Assembly: GCA_023409995.1 (NCBI GenBank)
Contig: JAEYQN010000072.1
Span: forward strand, 1 to 38,071
Length of the DNA: 38,071 nt
Reading direction: 5' to 3'
Source: Cyanobacteria bacterium OH_CBB_238
GTDB taxonomy: Bacteria; Cyanobacteriota; Vampirovibrionia; Gastranaerophilales; Gastranaerophilaceae
Under the pieces are notes generated by a model. The model searched no databases and was not told the DNA's origin. It worked only from the letters and a program-made list of their open reading frames with translations. The position numbers and the translations under genes were made by a program. Positions 16,894 through 25,614 of this stretch are shown here, in pieces. How positions within the stretch are numbered: position 1 is the first letter of the stretch; the number at the start of each line of letters is the position of its first letter.

Positions 16894-16922
16894 ATATTAG
16901 AATAAAAAAAGGGTGTAGTCAA
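16894..16922 (-). promoter_or_regulatory. Promoter of the second TetR gene
   Basis: On the minus strand TTGACT (complement of 16917-16922) and TAATAT (complement of 16894-16899) with a 17-base spacer. The operator abuts the -10. Confidence 0.7.
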
Positions 16923-17028
16923 TAAATTATAGGCTAGATAAGAACTTAATAAATTTTTTACGAAAGTTTGCCCCTTTTAATCCGAACCAAGAGTTATTTC
17001 CAAAACTTGTAAAAAAAAAAGCCTTTTG

Positions 17029-17417
17029 CAATTACATGAATTAGTGTTAAGTTGTATTTAACTTCATTTGAATTACATTTACCATTTCAATTACATTTTT
17101 TGAAAAAAGATTTTGCTTCCTACTTTTATTCATACGAGAGCCGAAAATATCGTTTTAAACACATTTCCGACCTAGGGGGAAATATTGCTTCAATTACATA
17201 AAATGTAATTGAAAAATTACCAAAAATTCCTATGCCGATGTCATAGACACGTTGCCCAAAGAAGCCTTTTAGTGGTTATTCTAAAGGAAAAACCGTTAAG
17301 AAAAAGGATAAGAAATCGTTAATTCCGTTAATTTTCGATTCCATATTTATGGACATCACGGAACTGCCTCAATATCAAGACACAGCCTAAACTTCAGCGT
17401 TTTTATTTCAATTACAT
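17029..17417. repeat. Cluster of CAATTACAT words including a perfect inverted pair
   Basis: The word CAATTACAT (or GAATTACAT) occurs at 17029, 17070, 17088, 17191 and 17409 on the plus strand and once inverted at 17203-17211. The inner pair forms a perfect palindrome, TTCAATTACAT (17189-17199), AAA, ATGTAATTGAA (17203-17213). The 16923-17598 stretch otherwise has no convincing intact gene. The repeats could be protein-binding sites or remains of an element end. Confidence 0.5.
17247..17390 (+). other. Short lysine-rich open frame, possibly a coding remnant
   Basis: A 47-codon open frame without a start codon, ending in TAA at 17388-17390. The translation includes CPKKPFSGYSKGKTVKKKDK and then LIPLIFDSIFMDITELP. 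Composition is protein-like rather than random AT-rich sequence, so it may be a leftover of a transposase or phage-type gene. No family can be named. Confidence 0.3.
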
Positions 17418-17598
17418 TGCAATGGTTTTATCCGTCTGGTTATAATGATATTATCAATGATATCTTATATAATTTGGAAATATGTATAACTGCCTATTTT
17501 AGAATCGTTTACGACATCTCTTTGCATAAATCTCTTTTTTAAGGGCTCCTCAAAAATCATTCAAAAGGTAACTGAACCTGAATATAAAAACTATTTAA

Positions 17599-18345
17599 AA
17601 TGTTTCAATCCACCTTTTATTATGGCGTTTAAAAATACGTGTAGTTTTTTTACTAAATGAAGAATACAAAAATTTACTAACAGAGCTTTATAGACTTGAA
17701 GACACTAAACTTGCAATAAATTTTGCAGATAATAGTTTGTCATTAGATAGTTTTTTAGAATTAAATTGTCTTGAATTTTTTAAAAATAAGTTAAAGCAAT
17801 ATGTGCAAATTAATAACTTTAAAAGCATAAGTGATGAATTTTATACTGACTGGCTAAATGTATTTCAAGAAGAATATCAAAAGTCATTTAAATTTATTGT
17901 TAAAAATGATGATTATGCTTTTCGCTCTTTTATTATATCTGCCCTAGAAATTTCTAATGAAGAATACAATATAATAAAGAACGGCATACTTTCAAAAATT
18001 GAACTAATACACAATAAGCTATAAGATTTATCTCAAGAAAATAAGACTACTCATAATATGATATCGGATTTGAATTTAAAATTTGATTCAATTACTTCGG
18101 CTCAAGCATTCATTTATGATTCGCAAATAAATGACATTATAGAAGGTGAAGCATTAAAACTTAGAACAACGATTTTACCAAGTGATAATACTTGGTCTGA
18201 CCTTAGTGCAGAAAAAGATTTCACAACATCGATGCTTTCAATTAAAGATGGTGGCTATTCCAACTTACCTAGCGAAATTATAGACTCAATAACGAACAAT
18301 GTTGATGAAAATAGCAATATAACTTTTGGTGACAAAGAAAAATAA
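17599..18345 (+). pseudogene. Unknown gene interrupted by an in-frame TAA
   Basis: One continuous reading frame from 17599 to 18345 has a single TAA at 18022-18024. The first part covers EEYKNLLTELYRLEDTKL and later FKNKLKQYVQINNF and ISNEEYNIIKNGILSKIEL. The second part continues through SQENKTTHNMISDLNLKF and SAQAFIYDSQINDIIEGE. Taken separately they give 95-residue frames, one with a TTG start at 17737 and one with an ATG at 18058. A possible true start is the ATG at 17622 in another frame, joined through the T7 run at 17645-17651. Acidic and helical, no recognisable family, no good ribosome site. It looks like a broken accessory gene, close to the tRNA. Confidence 0.5.
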
Positions 18346-18440
18346 CTAGTTGCTCCTTTAAAAAAGTGACTATGGAATAAATCTAGAAAACACTGTTGTA
18401 TATTTCAAAAAATAAAGGTTTATGTTATTATAAGCCTGTT

Positions 18441-18516
18441 GGGCAGTTGGCGCAGTTGGTAGCGCACTTGATCGACATTCAAGGGGTCACTGGTTCGAGT
18501 CCAGTACCGCCCACCA
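18441..18516 (+). tRNA. tRNA-Val(GAC)-like gene with structural anomalies
   Basis: 76 bases including encoded CCA. The D stem GCGC/GCGC, the anticodon stem CTTGA/TCAAG, variable bases GGGTC, and T stem ACTGG/CCAGT with loop TTCGAGT all fit a cloverleaf. The acceptor stem GGGCAGT/ACCGCCC has one mismatch, A5 opposite C68. The anticodon loop is TCGACAT, giving anticodon GAC (Val), but base 33 is C instead of the nearly universal T. It may be a functional divergent tRNA or a decaying duplicate. A strong terminator follows directly. Confidence 0.8.
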
Positions 18517-18517
18517 T

Positions 18518-18551
18518 AAAAAAGAGAGTTCAGAGAGAACCCTCTTTTTTA
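18518..18551. terminator. Bidirectional Rho-independent terminator
   Basis: AAAAAAGAG-A-GTTC, loop AGAGA, GAAC-C-CTCTTTTTT: a 13-base-pair stem with one mismatch and T runs in both directions. It ends the tRNA transcript on the plus strand and the radical SAM operon (3' end at 18586) on the minus strand. Confidence 0.85.
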
Positions 18552-18585
18552 TTGCAGTTTAAAATAATTTTTGCCTACTTTTTGA

Positions 18586-19755
18586 TTAAAGCATTCCTTT
18601 TTTTCGCAGCTTTTTATCTAAATATTTCCAAATATCGTAACGAATTCTATTTTTAAAACTAAGTTTATTTCTATCATAATTAAGTTCTTCAAATTGATAC
18701 CGACAAGCCTCGTCTGCAGATTTTTCTTCTTCTTTTGAAAGCAGAGGTAAATAGTCATAGTATTTAAAATCAAATATTTTCCTAGCAGTGTCATTAAGTA
18801 ATCTTTTTTTGTCCAATAACTCAGAATAATTTGGAAGATTTTTAAATTCAGGAACTAAACCTTGGCTTAAAAAGTTATACTGCAAAGAACAACTTGAAGC
18901 CTTACAATTATGCCCGATCGGCGTTAAGTTTAATGTTTTTTGTGGTTTTTTAAACATGTCTCCTTCACTCGGTGCAAAATGACATTTGTAATAATCACCG
19001 GTTGCTAAATTGACGATAAAACTCCATTCGCCAGCATAGCAAAACTTGCTAGTAGGTTTTATATGTAAAAATTTCACAAATAAATCATAAATTTTTGAGT
19101 CAAACTTCTCTTGCATTTCTTCATTAAATTTTGGAGTACATTCTGGACAGGTTTTTATTATGTCTTCATTTTTGATATCATCGGGATTATCAAATACTAA
19201 GCTTCCAGTGCAATGAGGCAACTCACCAAGTTTTTCAAGGCAAGTAGTTTTTATTTCATCAAGAAATGGCAAGTAGTCCTGACTTATTACTAGAAATGGA
19301 TAGCTTGAAGCACCCGCCTCAATAACTTTATTTATATTGTTAAAATAGTCATCAATTTTATTTAAACGCTTTAATTCATTCCAGTGTAAAGAACCTTTCA
19401 CTAACAATCGTTTTAGATTTTCTTTTGATGTGTCCAATAACTCATCTATTCTATGCGTCAAGCTCATATTTGTAACAACTTCCACAAAATGTCCTTGTTC
19501 TAAAAGCCCATGTACAAATGGAACAACCTTATCTGGAATTAGAGTTTCGCCTTCCCCAATAATACCAATAATAGCAGGTCCCCCCAACTTTTATGGTAAA
19601 AATGCTCGAAGCATTCTTTTTACTGGATATTTCCATTTCAGTAAAATATTTTTTTTATGCTCGTCTATTTGGGCGTTGTAACAGTAAGAGCAATTGAAAT
19701 TACATGCATTACCAGGAACAATTGCAGTTATTGTTTTTCTTATTTTGGTATCCAT
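18586..19755 (-). pseudogene. Radical SAM protein (SPASM-like) interrupted by in-frame TAA
   Basis: A single frame from ATG 19755 to 18586 encodes about 389 residues but contains TAA at 19591-19593, after 54 codons. The short first part carries the radical SAM cluster motif CNFNCSYC (CX3CX2C); the second part resumes with GGPAIIGIIGEGETL and DKVVPFVHGLLEQGHFVEVV. Later cysteines (CPECTP, FCYAGEWSF, YYKCHF, HNCKASSCSL) suggest an auxiliary cluster region. The part after the stop could start at a TTG (19587), but would lack the SAM-binding cysteines and be inactive. It is the last gene of the glycan-type operon, 15 bases after the CgeB-like gene. TTA to TAA would be the simplest mutation. The substrate is unknown. 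Confidence 0.8.
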
Positions 19756-19770
19756 TTTGAATTTCTCTCC

Positions 19771-21105
19771 TTACTCAACTTCTTTTTCTAAATAAAATTT
19801 AAATTGTATTTTCTTAAAAAGTTTAGACTTTATGTGAAAAATTTCTTTGTGTTTTTTTGACTTATTCTTGTCGCCATACAAATTTTGGATTTTTCTTTTT
19901 ACTATCAAAGAGCCTGCCGTCTGGTTTTGCAATGTTGTATTTAATTCTCTCTGTAAATTCTCAAACCTGTGTTCCCAACGTCCATTATTTTTAATAGCAT
20001 TTTGACATTCTGCTACACATTTCAAACGCAAATTTTCATCTTCTAAAAGTTTTATGCATTTATTTCTTAAATCATATCTATCTTTATATATAATTGACTC
20101 TTTTACTTCCGGTGATAGATATTCACCAAAAAGATCAAGAAAATCCTGAGCATTTTCTGTCATTAGACAAGCATTTGAGGCCATAATATCCATTACTCTC
20201 CAGGAAAAACATGTATTTGCCTGAGGATGAGATACATTAATTGCTATTTTTGATGAATTATAAATATTTTCATTGTCTTCTAAAGAAATTACAGGCATAT
20301 CATCAAAACAAATTGCTAAATCTGCATCAAAAGGAAACGTCTCATCCCATAATTTATTGCCATACAGTTTCAAGCCCAAATCTGATAAAACTGATAAATT
20401 TTGCGTTCTCACTTGCCCCGGAATTAAGTTAAATTGTATATACTTAAAAATATTTTCTTTTATTGTTTGATCTCGATTGTCCAGTGGAAATTCTTTTGTG
20501 TAAGATGGTATTACCTCCTCATATGTAATAAAATAATTTTGTTTTATTTTTTTGTAAAAAAATCTACTAATTTCACGGAGTTCATCAAAATTATAAGCAT
20601 AAAACATATATGATAAATACAAAAAATTTCCACCAATAAATGAAATATTTTTGTCTATGATTTTTGTTTTTGGCTGAATAAAAGTTGCGGCAGGGAAATA
20701 AAAATATTTTTTTATCTCCTTTTTAAAATAATTTTCATAAAACTCTTTTGAACATTTTTTAAAACCTAAAAAGATGAATTTATCAATATTATTTTCTATA
20801 AAATTTTTATTCCAAAAATATTGAGGATTATCTGCATCTAATAAGCATATTTTACCTGAGGTATAGGGCACCAATTCACTCGGAAAAGCATTGTTAAAAG
20901 AAAAAATTATATCTGCTTTAAAATCATTGATTTCAATTTCTATTGACTGATCTATTAAAGTACAAGTATCTCCCCATGCCCCTTTGATATAGTTACAAGT
21001 ATTCCACTGCAAAACTTCATTGCCTAAATCTTTCAACTTATTAGAAAATGAATCATAAAAGACTTCACCATTTTCAGAATAATAACATACTAGTATTTTA
21101 CTCAT
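19771..21105 (-). CDS. CgeB-like glycosyltransferase
   Basis: Protein of 444 residues from ATG 21105, preferred over 21129 because AGAGGAAG precedes it and the start overlaps the HAD stop (ATGAGTAA). The architecture resembles CgeB-type two-lobed transferases. The N-terminal lobe opens MSKILVCYYSENGEVFYDSF with DIIFSFNNAFPSEL. A C-terminal nucleotide-sugar lobe has LKLYGNKLWD, SKIAINVSHPQANTCFSWRV and an EY-type stretch at GEYLSPEVKESI, where such proteins often keep a glycine/glutamate-rich sugar-binding region. The C-terminal tail is strongly basic. It probably adds a sugar to a surface glycan in the cytoplasm. Donor and acceptor are unknown. Confidence 0.75.
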   Translation of the reverse strand: MSKILVCYYSENGEVFYDSFSNKLKDLGNEVLQWNTCNYIKGAWGDTCTLIDQSIEIEINDFKADIIFSFNNAFPSELVPYTSGKICLLDADNPQYFWNKNFIENNIDKFIFLGFKKCSKEFYENYFKKEIKKYFYFPAATFIQPKTKIIDKNISFIGGNFLYLSYMFYAYNFDELREISRFFYKKIKQNYFITYEEVIPSYTKEFPLDNRDQTIKENIFKYIQFNLIPGQVRTQNLSVLSDLGLKLYGNKLWDETFPFDADLAICFDDMPVISLEDNENIYNSSKIAINVSHPQANTCFSWRVMDIMASNACLMTENAQDFLDLFGEYLSPEVKESIIYKDRYDLRNKCIKLLEDENLRLKCVAECQNAIKNNGRWEHRFENLQRELNTTLQNQTAGSLIVKRKIQNLYGDKNKSKKHKEIFHIKSKLFKKIQFKFYLEKEVE

Positions 21106-21721
21106 TAGCCACTTCCTCTTTTTGCTCAAAATCTAAAACATTAGTGATAATGTAATCTGGTTTATATTCTTTTAAATTATCTGCTGATAAAAATCCATCT
21201 GAAACTGCAATCGTCTTAATTCCCAAGTCTTTTCCTGTTTTTATGTCAAATCCCGTATCTCCAACAAAAAGATCTTCTGGATCTATTTTAACCTTCATTT
21301 TTATCAACTCTGCCTTACTTATTTTGTCTTCAGTTACCATTATTTCCTTAAAAAAATGCTTTATGCCAAATCGATCGAGTTCTTTATATGTAAACTCTTT
21401 ATTTTGTCTGGCTGTAACAATATACAATTCATTTTTTACACTCAATTTTGCTAGAAGCTTTTCTACTCCGGCTTTTAATTTATTTTTGTTTAAATATTTT
21501 TCGGTCTCAATTAACTCTAACCACTTTGTATTAAAGTCTTTGAATGAATATGTCGGAAAGTATTTTTCTAAAATCATTTCATGATTGATTTTAGCTCTTT
21601 TTAATATCCAATACTCATCTTTAGTCATTTTACACTCAGGTACTAGATCTACAAAAAGCTCATAAAGTCTGCACGATGAATTGATTAAAGTCCCGTCTAA
21701 ATCAAAAAATATATTCGCCAC
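21098..21721 (-). CDS. HAD-superfamily phosphatase
   Basis: Protein of 207 residues, GTG start three bases after the upstream stop. HAD motif I FFDLDGT (D7 nucleophile, D9 acid/base), motif II IVTAR (T103), a lysine around 133-136, motif IV GDTGFD (D155, D159). The cap of about 60 helical residues is of the phosphoglycolate-phosphatase type. It probably removes phosphate from a sugar phosphate made by the adjacent enzymes. Located between the ThDP enzyme and the glycosyltransferase in the same operon. Confidence 0.88.
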   Translation of the reverse strand: MANIFFDLDGTLINSSCRLYELFVDLVPECKMTKDEYWILKRAKINHEMILEKYFPTYSFKDFNTKWLELIETEKYLNKNKLKAGVEKLLAKLSVKNELYIVTARQNKEFTYKELDRFGIKHFFKEIMVTEDKISKAELIKMKVKIDPEDLFVGDTGFDIKTGKDLGIKTIAVSDGFLSADNLKEYKPDYIITNVLDFEQKEEVANE

Positions 21722-21724
21722 AAT

Positions 21725-23404
21725 TTATACTCTCATTTCATAGTTATACAAATCAAGTTCATCGTATTTATTTAATAATTTTGAAGGCGAATTTTTAATA
21801 CAAACTTCAATTAAATAAGCCTTATCATTTGATAAAATATCAGATGTAATATCTTTTTTATCATCTATTCTTATATACTCAATTCCGTATGCGTACGCTA
21901 TATCCTTTATGTTTGGCGCTGTATAGCCAATTTTTGTTCCATGAAAAGCCCCATTCATAAATTTTTCTTGGACTTCTTGTATCATTCCTAATGAGTTATT
22001 ATTTAGAATAAAAATTTTTATTGATAAACCTCTATTTTTAATTTGCTGCAATTCTTGAATATTCATTTGAAAGCCACCATCTCCCATAAATGCAATTACA
22101 TTTTTATCAGGATTTGATATTTTTGCGCCAATCGCTGCTGGCAATGAAAAGCCCATACAGCCTAATCCTCCAGAATTCAATATTCTTTGATTACTTTTTA
22201 ATTCAAAACCTTGCGCTAGCCACATTTGATTTTGCCCTACATCTGCGGTAACAATAGAATCTTCTGCTATTTTTTTACTTATTTGCTTTATAAAAACAAC
22301 AGGATCAAGACCAACTTTATTTACAAAAGTGTTGTTGTGGTATTTCTCTTTCCATTTTTGTAGTTTAATTATCCATTCGGAATCGCTTTTTGTTTCGCTC
22401 TGATTACATTTAAATCTTGAAACCATAGCTTCAAAAAATTGCTTAAGTAAGCAATTTATTTTTACATCAGGATTGAGTGTATGAGTTAATTCATTTTCAT
22501 CAATATCTACCTGAATAATTTTTGCATTTTTAATATAACTTTTATTGTTAATTCCAATTTGACGCTTGGCTAGCCTTGAACCCAATACAATAATCAAATC
22601 GGCATTATTAATCGCTAAATTTGAATAGGTATTTCCATATAACCCACTAAAACCAACGTTATACTTTGAAAATAAATCCAGCCCCATAAGCGTTGTAACA
22701 AAAGGAACTTGATAGTTCTCTATAAATTCTAGAAATAAGGCGTATGAATTGGATAATCTAATTCCCCCACCTGCGATTGCTAGTGGCCTTTTTGCAGACA
22801 TAATCATTTCAAAAACATCATTTACTGTTTGGTTCTTTATTTCTTTTTTTATCTCAAAAAACTGGTATTCTTTTAATTTTGTTTCATCAATTTCACTGTT
22901 TTGAACATCCAAGGGAATATCCAATACAACCGAGCCTTTTCGCCCATTTGTAGCTATATATATAGCCTTTCCTAATTCAAAACATATGTCGTTAGGATTT
23001 TTTATAGTCTTTGAGTATTTTGTAATCGGAGCACAAATTTTCTCTGTATCAATTTCTTGGAAACCATTTTGTCTGATATTTTCTTGTCGTATATCCGTGG
23101 TATTGACTTGTCCCGTGATAAAGAGGCATGGAATAGAATCAAGATATGCATTTGCAATACCACTTACTAAATTCGTGACCCCAGGACCATTTGTTGCAAT
23201 AATTAATGAAAGTTTATCAGAAATTCTAGCTGCTGCTTCTCCATAAAATGCAGCCCCCTGCTCTGTGTAGGCTTGAATGTATTCCATTCCCTGTGTTTCA
23301 ACAAGTGCTTTTATCAGGCTGGAAACAGCACCGCCTTGGTATCCAAAGAATTGTTTTATTCCATATTCTTTTAAAAATTTTGCAATATATTCAATTACAA
23401 GCAT
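21725..23404 (-). CDS. ThDP-dependent acetolactate-synthase-like enzyme
   Basis: Protein of 559 residues with the three-domain POX/AHAS layout. The N-terminal PYR domain has catalytic Glu48 in AYTEQGAAF. The central domain has LAIAGGGIRLS. The C-terminal PP domain has GDGGFQMN (441-448) and closing NN (468-469), the ThDP/Mg binding motif. It is similar in length to IlvB, but it lies in a sugar-modifying operon and overlaps the epimerase gene by 14 bases, without an ilvN or other branched-chain gene. It more likely makes or transfers a two-carbon (or larger) unit for an unusual sugar, as known for ThDP enzymes in capsule and O-antigen loci. Exact reaction unknown. Confidence 0.88.
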   Translation of the reverse strand: MLVIEYIAKFLKEYGIKQFFGYQGGAVSSLIKALVETQGMEYIQAYTEQGAAFYGEAAARISDKLSLIIATNGPGVTNLVSGIANAYLDSIPCLFITGQVNTTDIRQENIRQNGFQEIDTEKICAPITKYSKTIKNPNDICFELGKAIYIATNGRKGSVVLDIPLDVQNSEIDETKLKEYQFFEIKKEIKNQTVNDVFEMIMSAKRPLAIAGGGIRLSNSYALFLEFIENYQVPFVTTLMGLDLFSKYNVGFSGLYGNTYSNLAINNADLIIVLGSRLAKRQIGINNKSYIKNAKIIQVDIDENELTHTLNPDVKINCLLKQFFEAMVSRFKCNQSETKSDSEWIIKLQKWKEKYHNNTFVNKVGLDPVVFIKQISKKIAEDSIVTADVGQNQMWLAQGFELKSNQRILNSGGLGCMGFSLPAAIGAKISNPDKNVIAFMGDGGFQMNIQELQQIKNRGLSIKIFILNNNSLGMIQEVQEKFMNGAFHGTKIGYTAPNIKDIAYAYGIEYIRIDDKKDITSDILSNDKAYLIEVCIKNSPSKLLNKYDELDLYNYEMRV

Positions 23405-24311
23405 TTAAAAGCTCCTCTTTCTTCTCGAAATACAAATAGGCATCTGTCAAGCCTTGTTCCAAGCTGAGCATATTATCTCCATATAATTTTAACAAATGAT
23501 TGTTATCAAATACAATATCTAATAACTTTTCTGGAACTTCCTTGTTCAGAATTTCTAAATCCTTTTTGCTTATTTTTAATATTTTTTTGATTATTTGGTT
23601 AACTGGTAAATTTTCAGATGAAACAACATTAACTATCTCGTTTTTTGTTTGAAGTTCAACCGCTTTGGAAATAACTCTAGAGCAATCTCGGACATGAATA
23701 AAGTTTTTTATTTCCTTGCCACCATTGTACATTTCCGGTGACTTATGTTGAATAATTTTTTTAATTACAGTAGGAATAAACCCACTATAAGCATCATTAT
23801 TTCCATAAACAACACCCAGTCTTAGAATACTACACGCTAAGTCTTTTTGTTTGCAATATTTCTGAATAGTTTTTTCTGAATATAATTTAGAAACTCCATA
23901 AATATCATTAGGATTTGTTTCTGTTTGTTCAGTTATAGGAAGCGATGCCTTCAAATCATACACGCTTATTGTACTTATATATATAATTTTCTTAGTTATC
24001 GAAACAATATTATTTAATAAATAGCTTGTATTGTATATATTATAAAAGTTTTTTTCAACATTATTCATATCAGCTTTTATTTTGGGTGAAAATGCACCTA
24101 TATGTATTAATATATCAATTTTATCAATACCATTTTTTATAAAATCTTCTTTTGAGAACGTATAATCCTTATGTAAAATACACTTATAACCACTTATTTT
24201 TTTAGATGACAATAAAATTATCTGGTCATTTATAAACAAATTATTTTCTTTTATGTAATTTAAAAAATTTTTTCCTACAAAACCAGTCGCACCTGTCACC
24301 AAGATATTCAT
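23391..24311 (-). CDS. NAD(P)-dependent sugar epimerase/dehydratase
   Basis: Protein of 306 residues of the extended short-chain dehydrogenase type. Rossmann motif GATGFVG (7-13) at the N-terminus, IYISTISVY carrying the catalytic Ser/Thr, and the YxxxK pair Y138/K142 in YGVSKLYSEK. RLGVVYGNNDAYSGFIP is typical of nucleotide-sugar epimerases. It probably acts on a nucleotide-activated sugar in the cytoplasm. It overlaps the ATP-grasp gene (ATGA) and the ThDP gene (14 bases). Confidence 0.9.
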   Translation of the reverse strand: MNILVTGATGFVGKNFLNYIKENNLFINDQIILLSSKKISGYKCILHKDYTFSKEDFIKNGIDKIDILIHIGAFSPKIKADMNNVEKNFYNIYNTSYLLNNIVSITKKIIYISTISVYDLKASLPITEQTETNPNDIYGVSKLYSEKTIQKYCKQKDLACSILRLGVVYGNNDAYSGFIPTVIKKIIQHKSPEMYNGGKEIKNFIHVRDCSRVISKAVELQTKNEIVNVVSSENLPVNQIIKKILKISKKDLEILNKEVPEKLLDIVFDNNHLLKLYGDNMLSLEQGLTDAYLYFEKKEELLNACN

Positions 24312-25375
24312 AAAGAAATAACCTCTTTGTTGATTTCATCAATCGTCATAAGCCTAGGTTTTGTATCCATTCCTCTAAGCCATAAAAGCCCATCTGGTAA
24401 TGGATTTATCTTTTTTTCAAGCTTAGGGCTTTTGCCATAAAGAGCCAAATCCTTGAAAATTTCAGGCATATTTAATCCAGCCTGGGTAAAAAACAGAACA
24501 GTTGTGAAAAATCTTGAGATATTTATTTCTGTCGGGTTTGGTAACCCATCGAAATCATAAGCCATATCGACACCAAAAATTCCATGCGGCTTATCTGATA
24601 CAGATTTAACAGTATTTATGGCTATTTCATCAATGGTTTTATCTGAGCAGGTTGTTCCTACTTTAGTAACACCAGTTACGCCTGAGGCACTTCTATTACC
24701 ATGAACCCAACCGGTTCTTTTTCTTGTTTGAGCCACAACAAGCTCGCCCTCATACCAGATTGAAAGCCAAGTAACAGTGTCAGGAGTCAACATTTCTGCA
24801 GCAACAAAATCACCCCAACCATTACAACGATTTATCCATGATTTTGCTAACTCAAAATCATTCGTGGGAATTGATCCTTTTCCGCCACCACCAATTGACG
24901 CAGCCCTTTACCAAATTTTACCATCTTTGTCCCCAAGGAGCTTAAACGATTCTTTTAAATCTATCTCATTATTTATCATAATATTTACAGGAACTTTTAC
25001 CCCACCTTTTCTAAAAGCTTCGTAAGATTTCCATTTGTGGACACACGTATCTATAACGCCATGATCAGGCATAAATGTTTTAGTTCCCGTTTCATGAATG
25101 CTATCTCTAATTAACGAAGCATTATATACTTCTAAATCATTTTGAAAATGAATTAAGTTTGGTCTTTCGTATTTTAAAATTTTCATTAAAGATTTCTTGT
25201 ATTCTGGAGAATTCGCATAAGGAACATAGTACTTCCTATTAGCATTTGATAATATTAAATCGGTTGGCTCAGATCCCATACCAATTATATCTAGATTTTC
25301 TTTGCACAATAATAAAGAATTTATAACGCCTTCTGACGGTGCCCCACCAGCTCCTGCTATTAGAATTTTATTCAA
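24308..25375 (-). pseudogene. ATP-grasp ligase (carbamoyl-phosphate-synthase-like), interrupted by in-frame TAA
   Basis: A single frame from TTG 25375 (with AAGGAG about 8 bases upstream) to 24308 encodes about 355 residues, interrupted by TAA at 24908-24910. Before the stop: MNKILIAGAGGAPSEGV, LIHFQNDLEVYNASLIRDS, an ATP-grasp pre-domain and the region CVHKWKSYEAFRKGGVKVP. Directly after it comes RAASIGGGGKGS, the glycine-rich ATP loop, then AAEMLTPDTVTWLSIW and FGVDMAYDFDGLPNPTEINI, the metal-binding strand. In homologues the loop follows directly, and TTA to TAA is the simplest change. The 24793-24308 part could start internally but would lack the ATP loop. As a complete enzyme it would form an amide or carboxylate-amine bond, probably on a sugar. 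First gene of the operon. Confidence 0.82.
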
Positions 25376-25614
25376 TTATTTTCTCCTTTTAGTTTTCTTC
25401 AAAAAAATTAAATATTGTAATCCATAATATCATAATAGATAGAGGCCAAAACCATTAAATTATCTCAAGAGAGAAATATTTCATTCTCTGCCATATCATA
25501 GCTTTTTTAAATAAATAATGCATTAAGTGACTCCACAACTCTCGTAATGTTAATTATAAATATAACACAAAATATACTGCAACTTTACGGACTTTAGTTT
25601 ATGCTATTATTCTT

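Noticed and set aside
17029..17417. CRISPR array from the CAATTACAT repeats
   Set aside because: The repeat is only 9-11 bases, spacing is irregular, and no cas gene is present.
18396..18656. Plus-strand open frame of 86 codons over the tRNA
   Set aside because: It is a translation of the tRNA and its terminator, a well-known artefact.
21725..23404. Housekeeping IlvB acetolactate synthase
   Set aside because: No ilvN, ilvC or other branched-chain gene is nearby and the gene is embedded by overlaps in a sugar-modifying operon.
18022..24910. Genetic code with TAA read as an amino acid
   Set aside because: Many intact genes in the window, including fabF, hsdM and the CDC48-like gene, end at TAA with correct lengths.
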